From Apostichopus japonicus (taxonomy: Eukaryota; Echinodermata; Holothuroidea; Aspidochirotida; Stichopodidae), in the NCBI RefSeq assembly GCF_037975245.1, contig NC_092569.1, forward strand, positions 22,348,168 to 22,412,167: 64,000 bases of DNA, in the 5' to 3' direction. This document shows, piece by piece, positions 19,701-32,134 of the stretch. The position numbers and the translations under genes are program-made. Each line of letters opens with the position of its first letter. The stretch's first letter is position 1. Below the pieces are notes generated by a model. The model saw nothing but the letters and a program-made list of their open reading frames with translations. It did not search any database and was not told where the DNA came from.

Positions 19701-22700
19701 CTTGATTTTCAAAAGAAAAAAAAAATCACTTTCGTAGTTTGTGTTTAAATAGCAAATATTTTCCTAAATAACATAACTGTATCTATATTTAATAGTTAGT
19801 ACTGGGGTCAGTCTGTCATTCTCCTTTAAATAACACAATAATTTTGTCTTCTTGTGTCAAATAAGCTGCTGAATAAATTTACAATTAATAGTAACTTTTA
19901 ATTTAATAAGTCTTAATGTGCAATTTCACCTAGAGAAGTGTAAAATGGTTACTTTTTTTTTACAACTTTACCTTTGTATTTTGTGCTGATTGTTGTAACT
20001 AATTTTTTAAACACTATTTAAAAGATAGACTGTCCTTTAGGAGAAACAGAAGGATGCAGCGTATATTATATAAATTCATTAAAATGTGTTACCAGACAAC
20101 TCAGTAATAAATAAAGAATCTGAGGAGTCTTCATAAAGTGAACGATTAACGTGTTTAAAGATACTGTGTACCATCGTAGATCGAACCGAAATCAACCCCA
20201 TTCTACATAATGATAGTTGACGGTAAAAAATATACAATATTTATAGTAGTTACATTCTGGTGAGTTAAAGCAAACTATGTCAGTTAATGTTAAATTATTA
20301 GAATAATCACTTTTTCACTAAATTTGTTGATGGTGCTAACTAGCACCAAAATATATATATGACTTATTTTAGGATTAAGTGAAAGCAAAAAGTAGAATGA
20401 TTTATGGGACTGTAAATTGCCAAGATCCTTCGTTTTATAATGTCCAGATCAAAATTTAGGCAAAATATCTTGCTACTGAATATATTGTTCCGAATATGGT
20501 TCAAACAAAATGTTGCATCAAGTTTAGAACTTAGATTGTTCTATCTCGATGAGCTATACATTTCTTGGCAGATATTTTGTATCCGGCAATGTCTATGCCT
20601 GTCTCTTCGAACTGATGTTGTCAAACTCTAAATCTCTAAAAATTAACTGAAAGAAACGGTAAGTCACCGATTAGAAATGATTGAATTCAACTACAATTAA
20701 AATATTCAGCTGCTTAAACAATATACCTAGCATACTCGATCCATTTAATCGTTGTAACATTTGTTTTTCTTGAGTCATAGATATCATTTTGATATCCATT
20801 TATCTAACTCAAACAAAAAGTGTACCAATTTATGTTGACTGTCTTTATACATAAAACAAGTACACACGTATAGCCAAGAACTTTAGCTATTATATGGACG
20901 TTTGGATATTGATAATATTTGTTTTACTAACACGGCCGAACTAATAATTTGACAGGTTGCTTCATGAAACCGAGTGTGTTATAGTAAATAGTTTGTATGA
21001 AACTACAATGAAGAATTGCAGCTTCAGCTTCATCAACTTTGCCAAACAGGAAGGGTCTGGTTTTGGCATGTGTGCTTATTTAGATCCGTTAAATTATTAT
21101 TACAGTGTTGAGGATATTTGTTTTTACAGGGAAGTTGAATCGTCGGATGCAAAGTGGATACACGGTTTGACGTATGTTTGGTGTAGTCTTGTTAATCAAT
21201 TGTTAGACAATGATACCGAAAATAACACACAGCACACCATTGTAATATATCTAGAAATGAGCATATAACAGTATTCGCCGCATATATATAGTTGGCTTAA
21301 TTTGAGTAAATATTGAGTATTTAAGGAAGTTGTAATCTGAGCTATATTTAATTTAAAATGATAAATTAACAATCATTTCACTTCATTCTATCCCTATTCA
21401 AAGTAAACGCAATTTGACAAACCGGGGCGATAACATGCCATTTGTCCGATTGCCTATCTGTTTTATGTTGAAGAATCATTCCTTTCAATTTGATAAAACT
21501 GATCTATTTCTATTATTACAAGGGTTTATTTGCTCTTAAAATTACAAGGCGTCCAATTCCTGAGGGGTGATGCCGTTAGAAATATCGCTTGTTTGAATTA
21601 TTGTATTGTATATTTGTTTGGTAGACTGCGGAAGCTGGAACAAGTGATGCCGCAAACAGTGAAGATGGGCCAAGTGAGTGATTTATACCTTAACTCCTTA
21701 CCATCGAAGCTTATTATAACATGTAGACTTTGTTTCATTCATTCATTTCCCATGCTTATTGTAGAATTAGTGAGGAAACCATGAGTAATATTTCCACAAC
21801 AAGCAAAACTTAGGTATGACCTTTTTCGATTGAAACAAAGTATTACACTGACACCATGTTTTGGCATAACGTTAAAGCATTTAAAACATAGCTAGGAAAA
21901 CGAAATGTTTGTATTAGGATTTATCTCTTACTAAGATTCTTTAAGCATATGTGATTGGTACATGTCTTTGAGAGAATGACAAATAGTTACAAAATACAGC
22001 CTTTGAACGTCAGAGTTTCACAAACTTCTCTTTTCTCTCACTCCCTTGTATATAAAAAACCTTCATAAACTACTGATTTGGAATTTGTTTCAGCCATGCA
22101 GAGCTCAGGTTTCTCATGCCATTAATGTAAATAGATACGTTTTTCAAAGTCACCATATTTGTGTTTTAATTGCTTCTTGGAAGTACGTCAACTAATATTG
22201 AAGATATTGATCACATTAGTTCGATATGTAGTATTATTATTATTTTTTATTAAGTGTATCATAACAGTAAAATATGGTATTTATTCCCTCTTAAACAAGG
22301 CTCTTCAGCATTTTTCTTCTATCAACAATCGACTTATCCGAGAGATTGCAAGGAAGTCCAGGAGCAATGTTCATCTCATAACTCTACCGGTGTCTTCATG
22401 ATCAAACCAGATGGCTATTTAGAACCTTTTGAGGTTTACTGTGATGGTACAGATACATCTGGTGGATGGACGGTAGGTGTATCTTTCATTAGCACTGCTT
22501 CCATTCCATGTTACACTCAATATGTCTGGAGAAACAGTGACCTCACACTTTTTAACTATGTTTCTATTGGTGCGGGTGTGTATAGTCAATTAATGACTCA
22601 GCTACTCTGTAACCATAAGCAGATATTATAACCTTACAGAATAAACCTATTTTGTTTTGTTTCATAATACTTCTTTAGCCTATTCGTATGTAAAGCTATT

Positions 22701-25700
22701 TTATTTGTTTCATAATACTCTTTTTGCCTATTCCTTTGTTAAATCATCCTCTTGGTCCTTCATTTTTAAACTTAGAATAAAAATAGTCAAGAAATTTTCA
22801 ATGTTACAGATTCCTGTTTGGTCAAACTTATCTACAGTTACTGGTAAACCTTTATAATATCAAAAGCTTACTTTCAGTGTGATTGTAAACAGTTTCCAAT
22901 CAATCCGTCTAATTATTGATCAGGTTATTCAACGACGTATTGACGGGTCCATCGACTTTGGTCGTGACTGGGATAGCTACAAGACTGGCTTCGGGTTTTT
23001 ATCTCGGGAATTTTGGCTCGGTAACGAGAAGCTATCTTTCTTGACCAATCAGAAGAAGTATCAACTGGTTATTGACATGACAACATCAAATGGTTCCCTA
23101 ATTCGTGTTTCTTACGATCATTTTCGAATCAGTGACGCCTTCAGCTACTTCAAGTTAGTAAACCTCGGACTGTATTCTGGAGAGACCGGTGAGTATTATG
23201 TTATTGTTAACGCTTGAAAATAACTTAATATGTAAAGAGTTAGACATAATGTTTAAAAATGGCCAGTGTATTCCAATTAAGAATGTAAGTAGATTAGTGT
23301 ATGTACCTGAGACAGCTTTTGCAAGCTCTTGGAAAAATATTTTCCGTAATTTAATGTTCAAGCTTGTACGACCATTGCTCATCAACATCTCCATAAAACT
23401 TATTTCAGTGTTTTCAATCACTTCACTTTATTCACACAGATGTTGTCACATTGTGTCCAACAAACATGGTGTATACAAACTGCAGTACCGCTTGTCAACG
23501 AACTTGTGAAGCTCCAGGGATATGTCAGGATGACGTCTGTACGGAAGTTGAAGCCTGTGTTTGTCGCGATGGATACTTTTTGTTGGGATCAGACTGTGTA
23601 CCTCGTGAACAATGTGGATGTTACGAATCAGAAGGGCAAACAATTGTACCAGTAAGTCGTCTGAGAGTATTTTCCCGAACGCCAATGGCTTTTTCTACAT
23701 TTGCAGAGTCATATCATCATACTTCAATAATTCCAGCGAGTTTTACTCATTGGGTGACATTCATATATCAGTGGCATTGCGTTTTAAATACACAACAATT
23801 GAATTGTTGTCTATTTTTTCCGAATTTATTGTTGTGTTTACTTTTTAGAATGTTATTTTATGTTAAACTCTTTGAGTGTTTATTCATGATATCCAATGTT
23901 AGGATCTATCTGTCTTTGAACAGTTAGAAAAATGCAACATCCTACACACTAAGGTGATTTAAATTATGTCACGGTGTGTTCCAATCAAAGCGTCAACATA
24001 AATTAATGATAGGGAGGGGAAGTGGTAAATACTAGGTATTGCATAGTTTGTGCTAAATGAAAGGCATTGATAAATCTTTGTGTACATATTTTGATCTTCA
24101 GGAAGGCGAGTTCAATGTGAATCCTAGATGTACAAGAAAGGGTGTTTGTACCGACGGACAAATCAGCTGGGATGAAACTTACGCTTGTAGTCCTAATGCG
24201 GTTTGTGACGTTAGGAACGACATAAGACGATGTTATTGTACTGGAGGCTACAGAGGTGATGGTGAAGTATGCGAGAGACCTCCTAAAGATTGTCAGGAAA
24301 TTTATGAGGATGGAACCAGTGACAACGGTATTTACAGAATCGAACCAACCGGCTGGACCGGAGAGGCATTTGAGGTCTACTGTAACATGACTGACGGAGG
24401 AGGATGGACGGTAAGAGAAATAAAGCTTTATTGAATGCGACAATATCCCAGTGGTGTAAATGATATGATTTTATTTTCTGCTGTTCAAGTCACTTCGGTT
24501 ACTACAAAAGTACATTCAAAGTTACGATTGATGTAACGTGTGACACCTCCTTACTTAATTGCAGTTCGTAAAATACATATAAATTATCAAAAAAGCGACT
24601 CATGTTAACTTGTGCTTTGACAATTGTACATATAGTTCTAATTATTTGCTGACATATGTTGTCAGAAGTCAATTATTGCACTCTTTAATTTGTACATTCA
24701 GGTCTTCCAACGCCGTGTGGATGGGACTGAGGATTTCTACCTAGAATGGAACAGCTACAAGCGAGGCTTTGGACATATTGATCACGAGTTTTGGCTAGGA
24801 AATGATAAGCTGTTTTACTTGACCAATCAAAAGAGATATGAAATCAGGATTGATCTTGTGAATAAAGAAGGTGCTCCGTACTACGCAAAATTTGACTTTT
24901 TCAGGATAAATGACGAAAGCGACAACTATCGATTATCCGGTGTTGGAACCTACAGTGGAACCGCAGGTTTGTCAACCTCGATTTCATTCAGTTATTTTCA
25001 AGTCTGGTTTGTTTTGCAATATTTTATAAAAAAAACCAAACAAATGTAACACATTACACGCGCACATTATCAATGAAGAATTCTTTTACAGTGACTCACA
25101 CTTTTTTTTTTATCAATTGACCTGTGGAGCTACTTATAAAATGGTGACAGAGAGGAACTCAAATAAGCCAGACTGCAATTAACAGCTAAAAAAATATCAA
25201 AAATAAGGATGGGACATTAAAATACTTTCACAATAATCTATAGTACCCTGGGAGAAACCTACACAGACTGAAGTAGTTACCTCTACCCTAACGCCCAAGT
25301 TATATGAATTGGTATCGGTTTAGGCCTGTACAATTAAGATTTACTTCTATAAGTTATGTAATACTTCTCGCACTTTTGTATCTCTTCTTGTAGCTAACTG
25401 TGGTCACCAAATATAAACTAAATAAACAAAATATTGTTCAGATTATGTAAGGCAAGTTTAGGTATCATAATGTCGCAATGATAGTTGTGAGTCTGACCGA
25501 TTCTCCGAGCCCATTGATGAAATTACCCAACCATGAGTCATATTCCATAAAATATACAATGTGTTAACGACTATATAATTCACTGTAGTTCCTTCAAGAG
25601 CTCAAAATCATGTTTATCTGCCCTGCTCCTAGAATCCTTGGAAGTTATATTAAATCTCTTGATCTCTTCGTGTAGTATCAATGTCAGTTATTAGTTCACC

Positions 25701-26892
25701 CAATGAGCTGTGCTCTACCTCTTTGGATCACCCAGCTTAAAGTGAAATAGCGAGCTTACTAATGTTGTTCATGTTTTGCACGTTTGCAATTCACATTTAA
25801 ATGACTAGGACGACCATCAACTTATTTGACATTCATCTGCATAAAATGGTTGGGCTTTACATATGAAAAACACCATCATTATCTTATTGTTATGGGTTGG
25901 TCAGAGTGTGTGTTATAAAAATATTTTCTTTGGCATTTGATAAGTCAATCTTCAGAATTGGGTCAACCTGTAAAGACGATAATAAGTAATTAAATTACCT
26001 TGTTAGAAACAAGACAAAAAATGTTGGCTTAACAGTGCCGAACTCAACTTATACAAACACTTTAGTCGTTTTCAGGGGAGGAATAAAAGGATAAATTTTT
26101 TTCTATGATACCGACATTCCTTTCGATGAACCAACAACAGATGAAAACAAATGAAAACAGTAAAATTATTTCTGGCCATATGTATTTTAAGCCAGATATA
26201 AGAGAAAAAATGCCCCAATTCGGTGTTAATAAATGAAATATGGTGGAGAGAAACGTTTTAGCAAGTGACTGACATAATGTTTAGTATGAAGGATAAAATA
26301 ACCAAAAAATAAAAGTATGTGACCTATCTCATAAAGAAATTCATGAATTTTCATAAAATACTAGCCTCCCCACCTTTAACCCAAATTCAGAAATAATAAA
26401 AGCAGGCACTACATATGTAGTGACGGGAAAGACATTATTTAATCCATGTAAACTATTTTATATACTTACCCTAGCATAATAATATAAGTATCAACATAAA
26501 AAGCAACAACACGGGTAACTTTCAATTATATGTAGTGACTAAACTAATATTATCTTTAAAACCAAATTTAAATAATGCTGCCAATTTACTGCTCTCTAAT
26601 TGTTAAGGTAACTAATTTAGATTTTGGGATTTTTTCCTTTACAGATCAACGGAGCAATCCCGATGGTTATGCTCTAACTTATCACAGGAACTATCAGTTC
26701 TCAACAAAGGACCGAGACAATGATGCTTATAGTGGTAACTGTGCGACTTATTATCTTGGTGCCTGGTGGTACAATAATTGCTATTATTCTAACCTGAACG
26801 GTCGCTACGGGCATAGTTACTTTTATTGGTATTACCTCCCAGGAAGCGATAATTACCTCCAATTTGTAGAGATGAAAATTCGTCCAGTCTAA
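16685..26892 (+). CDS. FReD gene A: secreted FReD(partial) - TIL - EGF - FReD protein, intact
   Basis: Eight exons total 1602 nt, encoding 533 residues. Order: signal peptide (1-27), short acidic Ser/Ala linker (28-43), first fibrinogen-related domain missing its C-terminal third (44-189), trypsin-inhibitor-like cysteine-rich TIL domain (190-260), TIL-associated segment plus EGF-like domain (261-about 318), complete FReD (about 319-533). FReD2 has the calcium-loop sequence [12 protein letters not shown] and matches the fibrinogen C-domain signature ([13 protein letters not shown]); it ends EMKIRPV. All junctions are GT-AG and keep the frame. No membrane helix follows the signal peptide, so it should be secreted. 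FReD proteins of invertebrates commonly act as lectin-like recognition molecules; that role is inferred here. Genes B and C are tandem paralogues downstream. Confidence 0.92.
16766..21624 (+). other. Gene A intron 1
   Basis: 4.9-kb intron. It contains a local duplication: about 17010-17340 is repeated at about 17750-17940 (ATGCTTCGTAAG, GGTGTGCAAATATCTGACAT and AAATCCAGAGGTTGTATTCC occur in both). No further exon is recognised. Small open frames such as 18721-18948 and 20957-21268 look like chance. Confidence 0.6.
21625..21673 (+). CDS. Gene A exon 2 (linker)
   Basis: 49 nt, phase 0 to phase 1, donor GTGAGT. It encodes [16 protein letters not shown], a polar linker. It corresponds to the 46-nt exon 2 of genes B and C (SAQQTSDGS), which supports the call despite its short length. 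Confidence 0.75.
22300..22472 (+). CDS. Gene A exon 3 (FReD1, N-terminal part)
   Basis: 173 nt, phase 1 to phase 0. It reads [20 protein letters not shown], then [20 protein letters not shown] and SGGWT: the standard start of a fibrinogen-related domain. The acceptor TTAAACAAG is poor in pyrimidines but conserved in frame. Confidence 0.93.
22924..23188 (+). CDS. Gene A exon 4 (FReD1, middle part)
   Basis: 265 nt, phase 0 to phase 1, donor GTGAGT. It reads [36 protein letters not shown], then [11 protein letters not shown] and YSGET. A typical FReD would continue into the calcium-loop exon from here. Instead the next exon encodes TIL. Confidence 0.95.
23440..23651 (+). CDS. Gene A exon 5 (TIL domain)
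   Basis: 212 nt, phase 1 to phase 0. It reads [35 protein letters not shown] and REQCGC. Its ten cysteines fit the trypsin-inhibitor-like fold. TIL domains occur as protease inhibitors and inside large mucin-like proteins; inhibitory activity cannot be judged here. Confidence 0.9.
24102..24410 (+). CDS. Gene A exon 6 (TIL-linked segment, EGF-like domain, FReD2 N-terminal part)
   Basis: 309 nt, phase 0 to phase 0. It begins [16 protein letters not shown], as often follows TIL domains. An EGF-like module follows ([23 protein letters not shown]), then [20 protein letters not shown] and [13 protein letters not shown], the start of FReD2. One exon therefore carries two domain types. Confidence 0.92.
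24702..24966 (+). CDS. Gene A exon 7 (FReD2, middle part)
   Basis: 265 nt, phase 0 to phase 1, donor GTTTGT. It reads [48 protein letters not shown] and TYSGTA. It is parallel to exon 4 in length and phase, showing that the two FReDs share an exon plan. Confidence 0.95.
24967..26644 (+). other. Gene A intron 7
   Basis: 1.7-kb AT-rich intron. No repeat, exon or alternative terminal exon recognised. Confidence 0.55.
26645..26892 (+). CDS. Gene A exon 8 (FReD2 C-terminal part and stop)
   Basis: 248 nt, phase 1, ending TAA. It contains [14 protein letters not shown] (calcium loop), [18 protein letters not shown] (fibrinogen signature) and EMKIRPV. Relative to gene B it has about seven extra residues (QRSNPDG) at its start; the dead exon at 45.77 kb shares this insert. 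Confidence 0.94.
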
Positions 26893-27266
26893 AAAAAGAT
26901 GAATCGCGATCAACATAATTACCCTTAACTCTGGACAAGTGGATTCCCTTTTGAGACTCTGAAAGATGGAACTTTTTTGTTTGACAAAAAAAGGATATTA
27001 ATCTATTAGATCAAAAATATCTTTGGAATGTTCTGCATTCCAGCAACTTGAGCATGACTGTCATGCTTTCATGTTTTTCATGAAATTCATAAAATCCATT
27101 CATTTTAATATATTCTGGTTATTTCACGATTGCTTCATTTCAAGATACATTTACAAAACCGTTGATATTAAGATAATCGTCATTGTTATTCTTACCATTT
27201 TAGCAAAGATATGCTACATTACCTGTAATTTAACTTGACGTATATCAGTATAAAAAGTCAGAGAGA

Positions 27267-27276
27267 AATAAATAAA
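27267..27276 (+). terminator. Gene A polyadenylation signal
   Basis: Two overlapping AATAAA hexamers about 375 bp after the gene A stop codon, followed by a GT-rich stretch. Plausible 3' end of the transcript. Confidence 0.55.
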
Positions 27277-27289
27277 TGTTGATTCGTGT

Positions 27290-28150
27290 GTGTTAAAAAT
27301 TACTTTGGCGTCCTTCCCAAGTTAATTAACGTTCTTATTGCCTCACTTTTTTTGAAAGGTGAAGGTGTAATGAGGGTGTAGGGGGACGCAATTGATTTAC
27401 AGCAAAGGAGTGATGGGGTAAACCTGTTCGCCCTATCGACGATTCGAGCTGCCGTGTTTTGGATCCTTTGCAATCTCGATAGTTGGGATGTAGCTACACC
27501 AAATACAAGATAATTGCCATAATCCAGCCTACTCGAGATGACAGCATGAATAAGTTTTTCAGTAGCAGGCCTATCGAGATATTTCCTAAGTTGCCCCACC
27601 TGCCTAATATGAAACATTGTCGACTTACATGTGTGGTTTACTTGCTGATCCATAGCAAGGTGAGTGTCCATATATACAACGAGATTGCGGACTACCGGAA
27701 CAGAGTTTACGATCTTGGCACCAATTCTTAAAGGAACCTAATTTGATCCCAAAACATCACCGCACCCACTTTTCTTCATCCCTTAACTTAAGATAGTTAT
27801 TGGACATCCATAGCATGACTTCCTGAATGCATGAATCTATCTTAGGTACAGCTAACTTGAGATGTTTGGATCAAAGGCAACGTAAAGTTGTGTGTCATCA
27901 TATTACAACATATAGTAAATATCACAAGAACTTATAATGTTTCATTGCGAAGAGGTTTATAGAGTAAAGAGAAGAGGACCGGGAATTGACCCTTGAGGTA
28001 CCCCATGGTGGAGATCATGAGTATCAGACCTATTGCGTGACACTTGGATAAATTGTGATCGACTTTCCAGGTAGCATCTAAACCAACTCAAAGCGACTCT
28101 GGAGAAGCCGAAATAAACCCCTATATATATTATATTCAACAACAATAGAT
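27290..28150 (-). mobile_element. Degenerate LINE fragment (CR1/L2/Rex1-like reverse transcriptase)
   Basis: Minus-strand pieces of one reverse transcriptase: FSRVALSWFRCYLESRSQF and HHGVPQGSIPGPLLF (28145-27957), DDTQLYVAFDPN near 27890, then VGQLRKYLDRPATEKLIHA, SRLDYGNYLVFG and LQRIQNTAARIV (27671-27300). Frameshifts and missing pieces show it is dead. Its last 100 bp also occur near 51.9-52.0 kb at the edge of the segmental duplication. Confidence 0.88.
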
Positions 28151-31100
28151 TACTTGAAATTTAAAGTGTAAAATACTACAACTTCAGTATCTTTCCATTT
28201 TGAACGATTACTAGGCAACAACTCAAACCGCCGTCCTTTTTTCTTCTGCAAATTTGTAAAGAAAACTGATGTATTACATGTTCGAAACAAGATTTCGCCA
28301 ATTTGAATGCGTATGTCGAGATAGTACTAAAGGTAAAAAAATCCCACATTTAACCGTTTTCACCGACATAATTTATTATTGAGAGTTTTATTTCAAATTA
28401 TTGACGTTTTGAATGGGAATACCGAGAATAAACATTTTCAAGACTAGAGTTTCTCACCAACCGATATTGAAAATTGTGCAAAAAAGCATATACCGTTTTA
28501 ACGCAGCTTTGCTCCATGTTTTACTCTCCAAGGAAAGGAGCTTTCTAAGCTTCCGTCCTTAAGGCATTACAGTCTCAATATGTGTTTGCCAAATATTTAC
28601 TTCGACCTTTCCAGCTTACTGCCTTAAGAGCTCAGTGAAAATAATTTGCAAGCCCTGCCCAATTGTTGTTGTTGTTGATTTTTTCTCTTTAGCTATTATG
28701 TTCAGCCTTAAAATATGTTAAATCCGTGGAAGCTCCTTCAATTCTAAATTGAAGATCACCCGACTATCTAGGACATTCGCCTATGTTTATGTTAATCCTT
28801 TGTCTACAAATATTTGTAAACCCAAGTAAAACAAAGTCTTATAACTTCATCTGAAGCACAGAGCACTCTTGGGTAATATGCAACGCTATTAGTCGGTGAT
28901 AAATTTATAATGCATTGTAGAAATATTATCTAGCCCATGCAAGTATTGTTTTCCCATTTGGGATTTGTGTTTCATATGGGACAATGAGCTAACGGTCTGT
29001 GTAAGACTTAGTAGTCCGGACGCATTTACTTCATGGGTCTGAGTTACTTAAAGAAATATTTTTCAAAATGTAAAGAAGATATAGAAATTCAAGTTGAGGA
29101 CACTGTTGTTTAGCATCTTAAACATCAAATTTGATTTTGTGCATTCGGTCACCCGTTAATACTATGTTTGGTGGGCACGACGAGAAATTAAAAAAGGAAG
29201 CCCATCTGGATATTCTAGATGAATTAGCGATGATACAAGAAGAAGTACATGGTGTCTATTTGGTTTACTGTCTTCACGTTTAACATCAATATTAGTCGTT
29301 TCACGGGTCTCCTGCCCGCGGCCGGCTTCAGTCGATGAGTGAGTCCCGCATGAATGAGAACATAAACATTATGTTTACAGAAACTATTTTCTTACGAATG
29401 CGTGGCGGCGGGAAGTAAGTTCATTCAAAGAGCCAAACCCTTTACACGGAAAGCAGCAACTTCCTTGGGTAGTTGGCCTGAACTAGGAAAGCAGAACAAT
29501 GCTAGCAAAAGAAATATCATAAACATATAAGCAGAATAATGGGGGGCGACATATTTTGCTTTCTGAATAAGACGTTAACTCATTACAGACTTAGACACAG
29601 TTTGGCGAACTGCGCCGTATTATTGGATAACATTTGCTTATTACACTGAAATACCATCCACTGTTTCGATGAGTAATACGTTAGTAGTATCGGTGAGCAC
29701 GTCACATGCCTCCCAATGCGTGGTACTTTATTAATATGTAATTCGACGTTCAGTTTATTTCAGTCGAAACGTTCGTGAGCGAATAACAAATGATTGACCA
29801 ACTTTAACCATGGGTAATCTACACCTGTTGGTCTCGTATATCTCTTCGCGAGAGTTTGTATTGTAATCCAAACGGGCTTAATGCAAAGAAATAAAACTGA
29901 AGCCAATGAAATAATAATTAATCCTTAATATCAAAAATACAACTCTAATATTTGTTTTGTAAATGAACATTTTTGACACGTTATCAGCAGAGAGTGGGGA
30001 CGTGGAACTTCCCTCCCCGCTCGAATGAGCAACACATACCAACACAATCAATTATACAGGTGAGACTATGTGCAAATACTTTGACTATTATAACGACAAT
30101 TATGAACGAACATGCAAATGAGGGTGCAGTTAACACAACATCATAGGGTCTTAATATTTTCAGGAATATTTCGTGTTTGGGTTATTGACACAGGATATAT
30201 AAAGACAGCAAGTCAAATAGATAAACAAATAGGACCTTGATTTCATTCAAGGATTTGCTTCAGGCAAACACACGATTTTATATATTTCTTATCAGTGATG
30301 ATTAACTATCAAAATAAATTTGTCTCAAATCCAAATATTTCTTCGCTCACGAACGTTAATAACACATACATAATATTGGAATACTTCAATTGAAAGTTCA
30401 TTATTTGAAATTTAACTCTAACGTGGCAATGTGTTAAGCAACGTGGTACTAACATTAAATTCAACTGCAAACAGTGCTTTTAGAAAAAAAATGAGATCAC
30501 ATGTCGTTTAAAAAACTGTAAAAAAGATCTGTAGGTAATTAGTGCAGATTCTCCAAGATCATCTTCAATATCCAATTTGAAGATATCTATTTTTTCCATT
30601 AAAACGATTTAAATGTCTGTAATACTGATTTAGGTAGGTTTGATCATGTAGTCCGTGCCTCTGTTAGACATAAATTGTCAAGATCATTGCAAAGTTAAGG
30701 CATTTTAGTCACCCTTTCTAAAGGGTATTCCTTTTGTTAGCGTGAAAGAATCAAAGAATGAGATGAAGAATACAATATCATCTTCCAGGAAATAAATATA
30801 TAAGCAAAATGTTTATCAGTAAGTCGTTTGAATCCATTAAAGTCAGGTGGTTTCCATTTGATTAGTGAGTCGCTTTGAAGACTTGACTAGGCTAATATTT
30901 TGTAGGACATGGAATTACACTGGTTTGTTTCGCGACCACTGTAGAAGTATTGAGTACTACATAAAATTATTTTAAAAAATTATAAGAATAATTGTTATTA
31001 AACTTCGAACCTACTTCATTTTGGAATAGGTACTACGTTTGTCAAATATAACTCGCACATCCGTTCACTTTGACAAATAGCTCAAACATCGGCAAATTCT

Positions 31101-31430
31101 TACATCTCCACATATCTTTATCCGAAAATCCAGTTCTATAATTTTTCTATCTTTAGATACAATTTGCATCCCGCTTATTTCTTTGGAACATGAAAAGGTA
31201 ATAGTTCTTTGAATAATGATACGAACATATTTTTCCCTATTCTCTGTAAGTCTTCAGACCAGTGTATGTATATACAATTAATAAAGTAACAATTCCCACA
31301 CGAAACACTACAGACTTTGATGTAGATGTTTTCAAGTGGATTTTACTGTTAATCGTTTGCGTCCCTTTCTCATTCATTTATGTCTGATAATGGCTCGTTA
31401 TACTTCTCCATCAGTATAGCCGTACTTGTA
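28151..31430. other. Intergenic, segmental-duplication sequence without genes
   Basis: Non-coding DNA between gene A and gene B. From about 28690 it is matched at 52.2-54.6 kb. No exon or RNA gene recognised. Confidence 0.5.
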
Positions 31431-31439
31431 ATACATAGC

Positions 31440-32056
31440 TACGGTGATTTACTGCCTTCAGTTTACTGTCAGCGCATATCTTAGTTCTTTCATCGTTTCG
31501 TCAGGGCGTTAAAGAGAAGTGCATAGTTTGACGGAAAATAAGAACCTCGATAAGTCCTAGATTGGCTTCCTATATATAGTCTTCTTTCAACCCTTTTACT
31601 ACAATTTAGTTTTCTTCTGAATACAGAAATATTTAATTAAATTTAATTTAAGTAATATTCATTGAAACCACGGCAATTTTTTCTTAACGTTATGGACTTG
31701 ACAGAAAATCCCAGTTGTATTTCCCGAAAGAGATCACGAGGGGAAGAATCATATCAAGATGGCCGACTCATAGTTTGTACTGCACGATTTCGGTAGTCTC
31801 GATTTCCTTGTCCACAGGGGTTTGACTTCCTTGTTCTTCTGTCTACCGATGCGCGTAAGAGACAACATTTAGTAGAAACTACCATTTTACTAAAATGAAT
31901 TTTTTAAATGAGGTTAACTGTGTTCTGTATTTTCTACCGTACCTACTAAAGTACTCAATGTAAGGTAGGTTCTGTCGTCGAAAGAGGTGATAGACAGTAT
32001 CAACTTGAATTCAGAGAAGGGCGAGCCACCAGAAAAGATTTCACTCTTTCGTCAAA
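31440..32056 (+). promoter_or_regulatory. Promoter and 5' leader of FReD gene B
   Basis: Nearly identical to 54610-55224 before gene C, far more so than the introns. It contains CTATATATAG at about 31570 and the shared block TTCCTTGTCCACAGG, GACTTCCTTGTTCTTCTG (31804-31840), at about the same distance from the ATG as in gene A. The core start site cannot be fixed by eye. Confidence 0.5.
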
Positions 32057-32134
32057 ATGATCAGCAAGTTTGATTCAATCTTCCAATTTTTATTTTTCCT
32101 TTGGACAACTAGCTGCCTCGTTTTTCGTGAATCG
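32057..32134 (+). CDS. Gene B exon 1 (signal peptide)
   Basis: 78 nt from ATG to GTAAGT, phase 0. It encodes MISKFDSIFQFLFFLWTTSC, a clear hydrophobic secretion signal. Confidence 0.88.

Noticed and set aside
20957-21268. 103-codon frame in gene A intron 1
   Set aside because: No domain, no flanking splice sites in a phase useful to gene A, and no counterpart in genes B or C.
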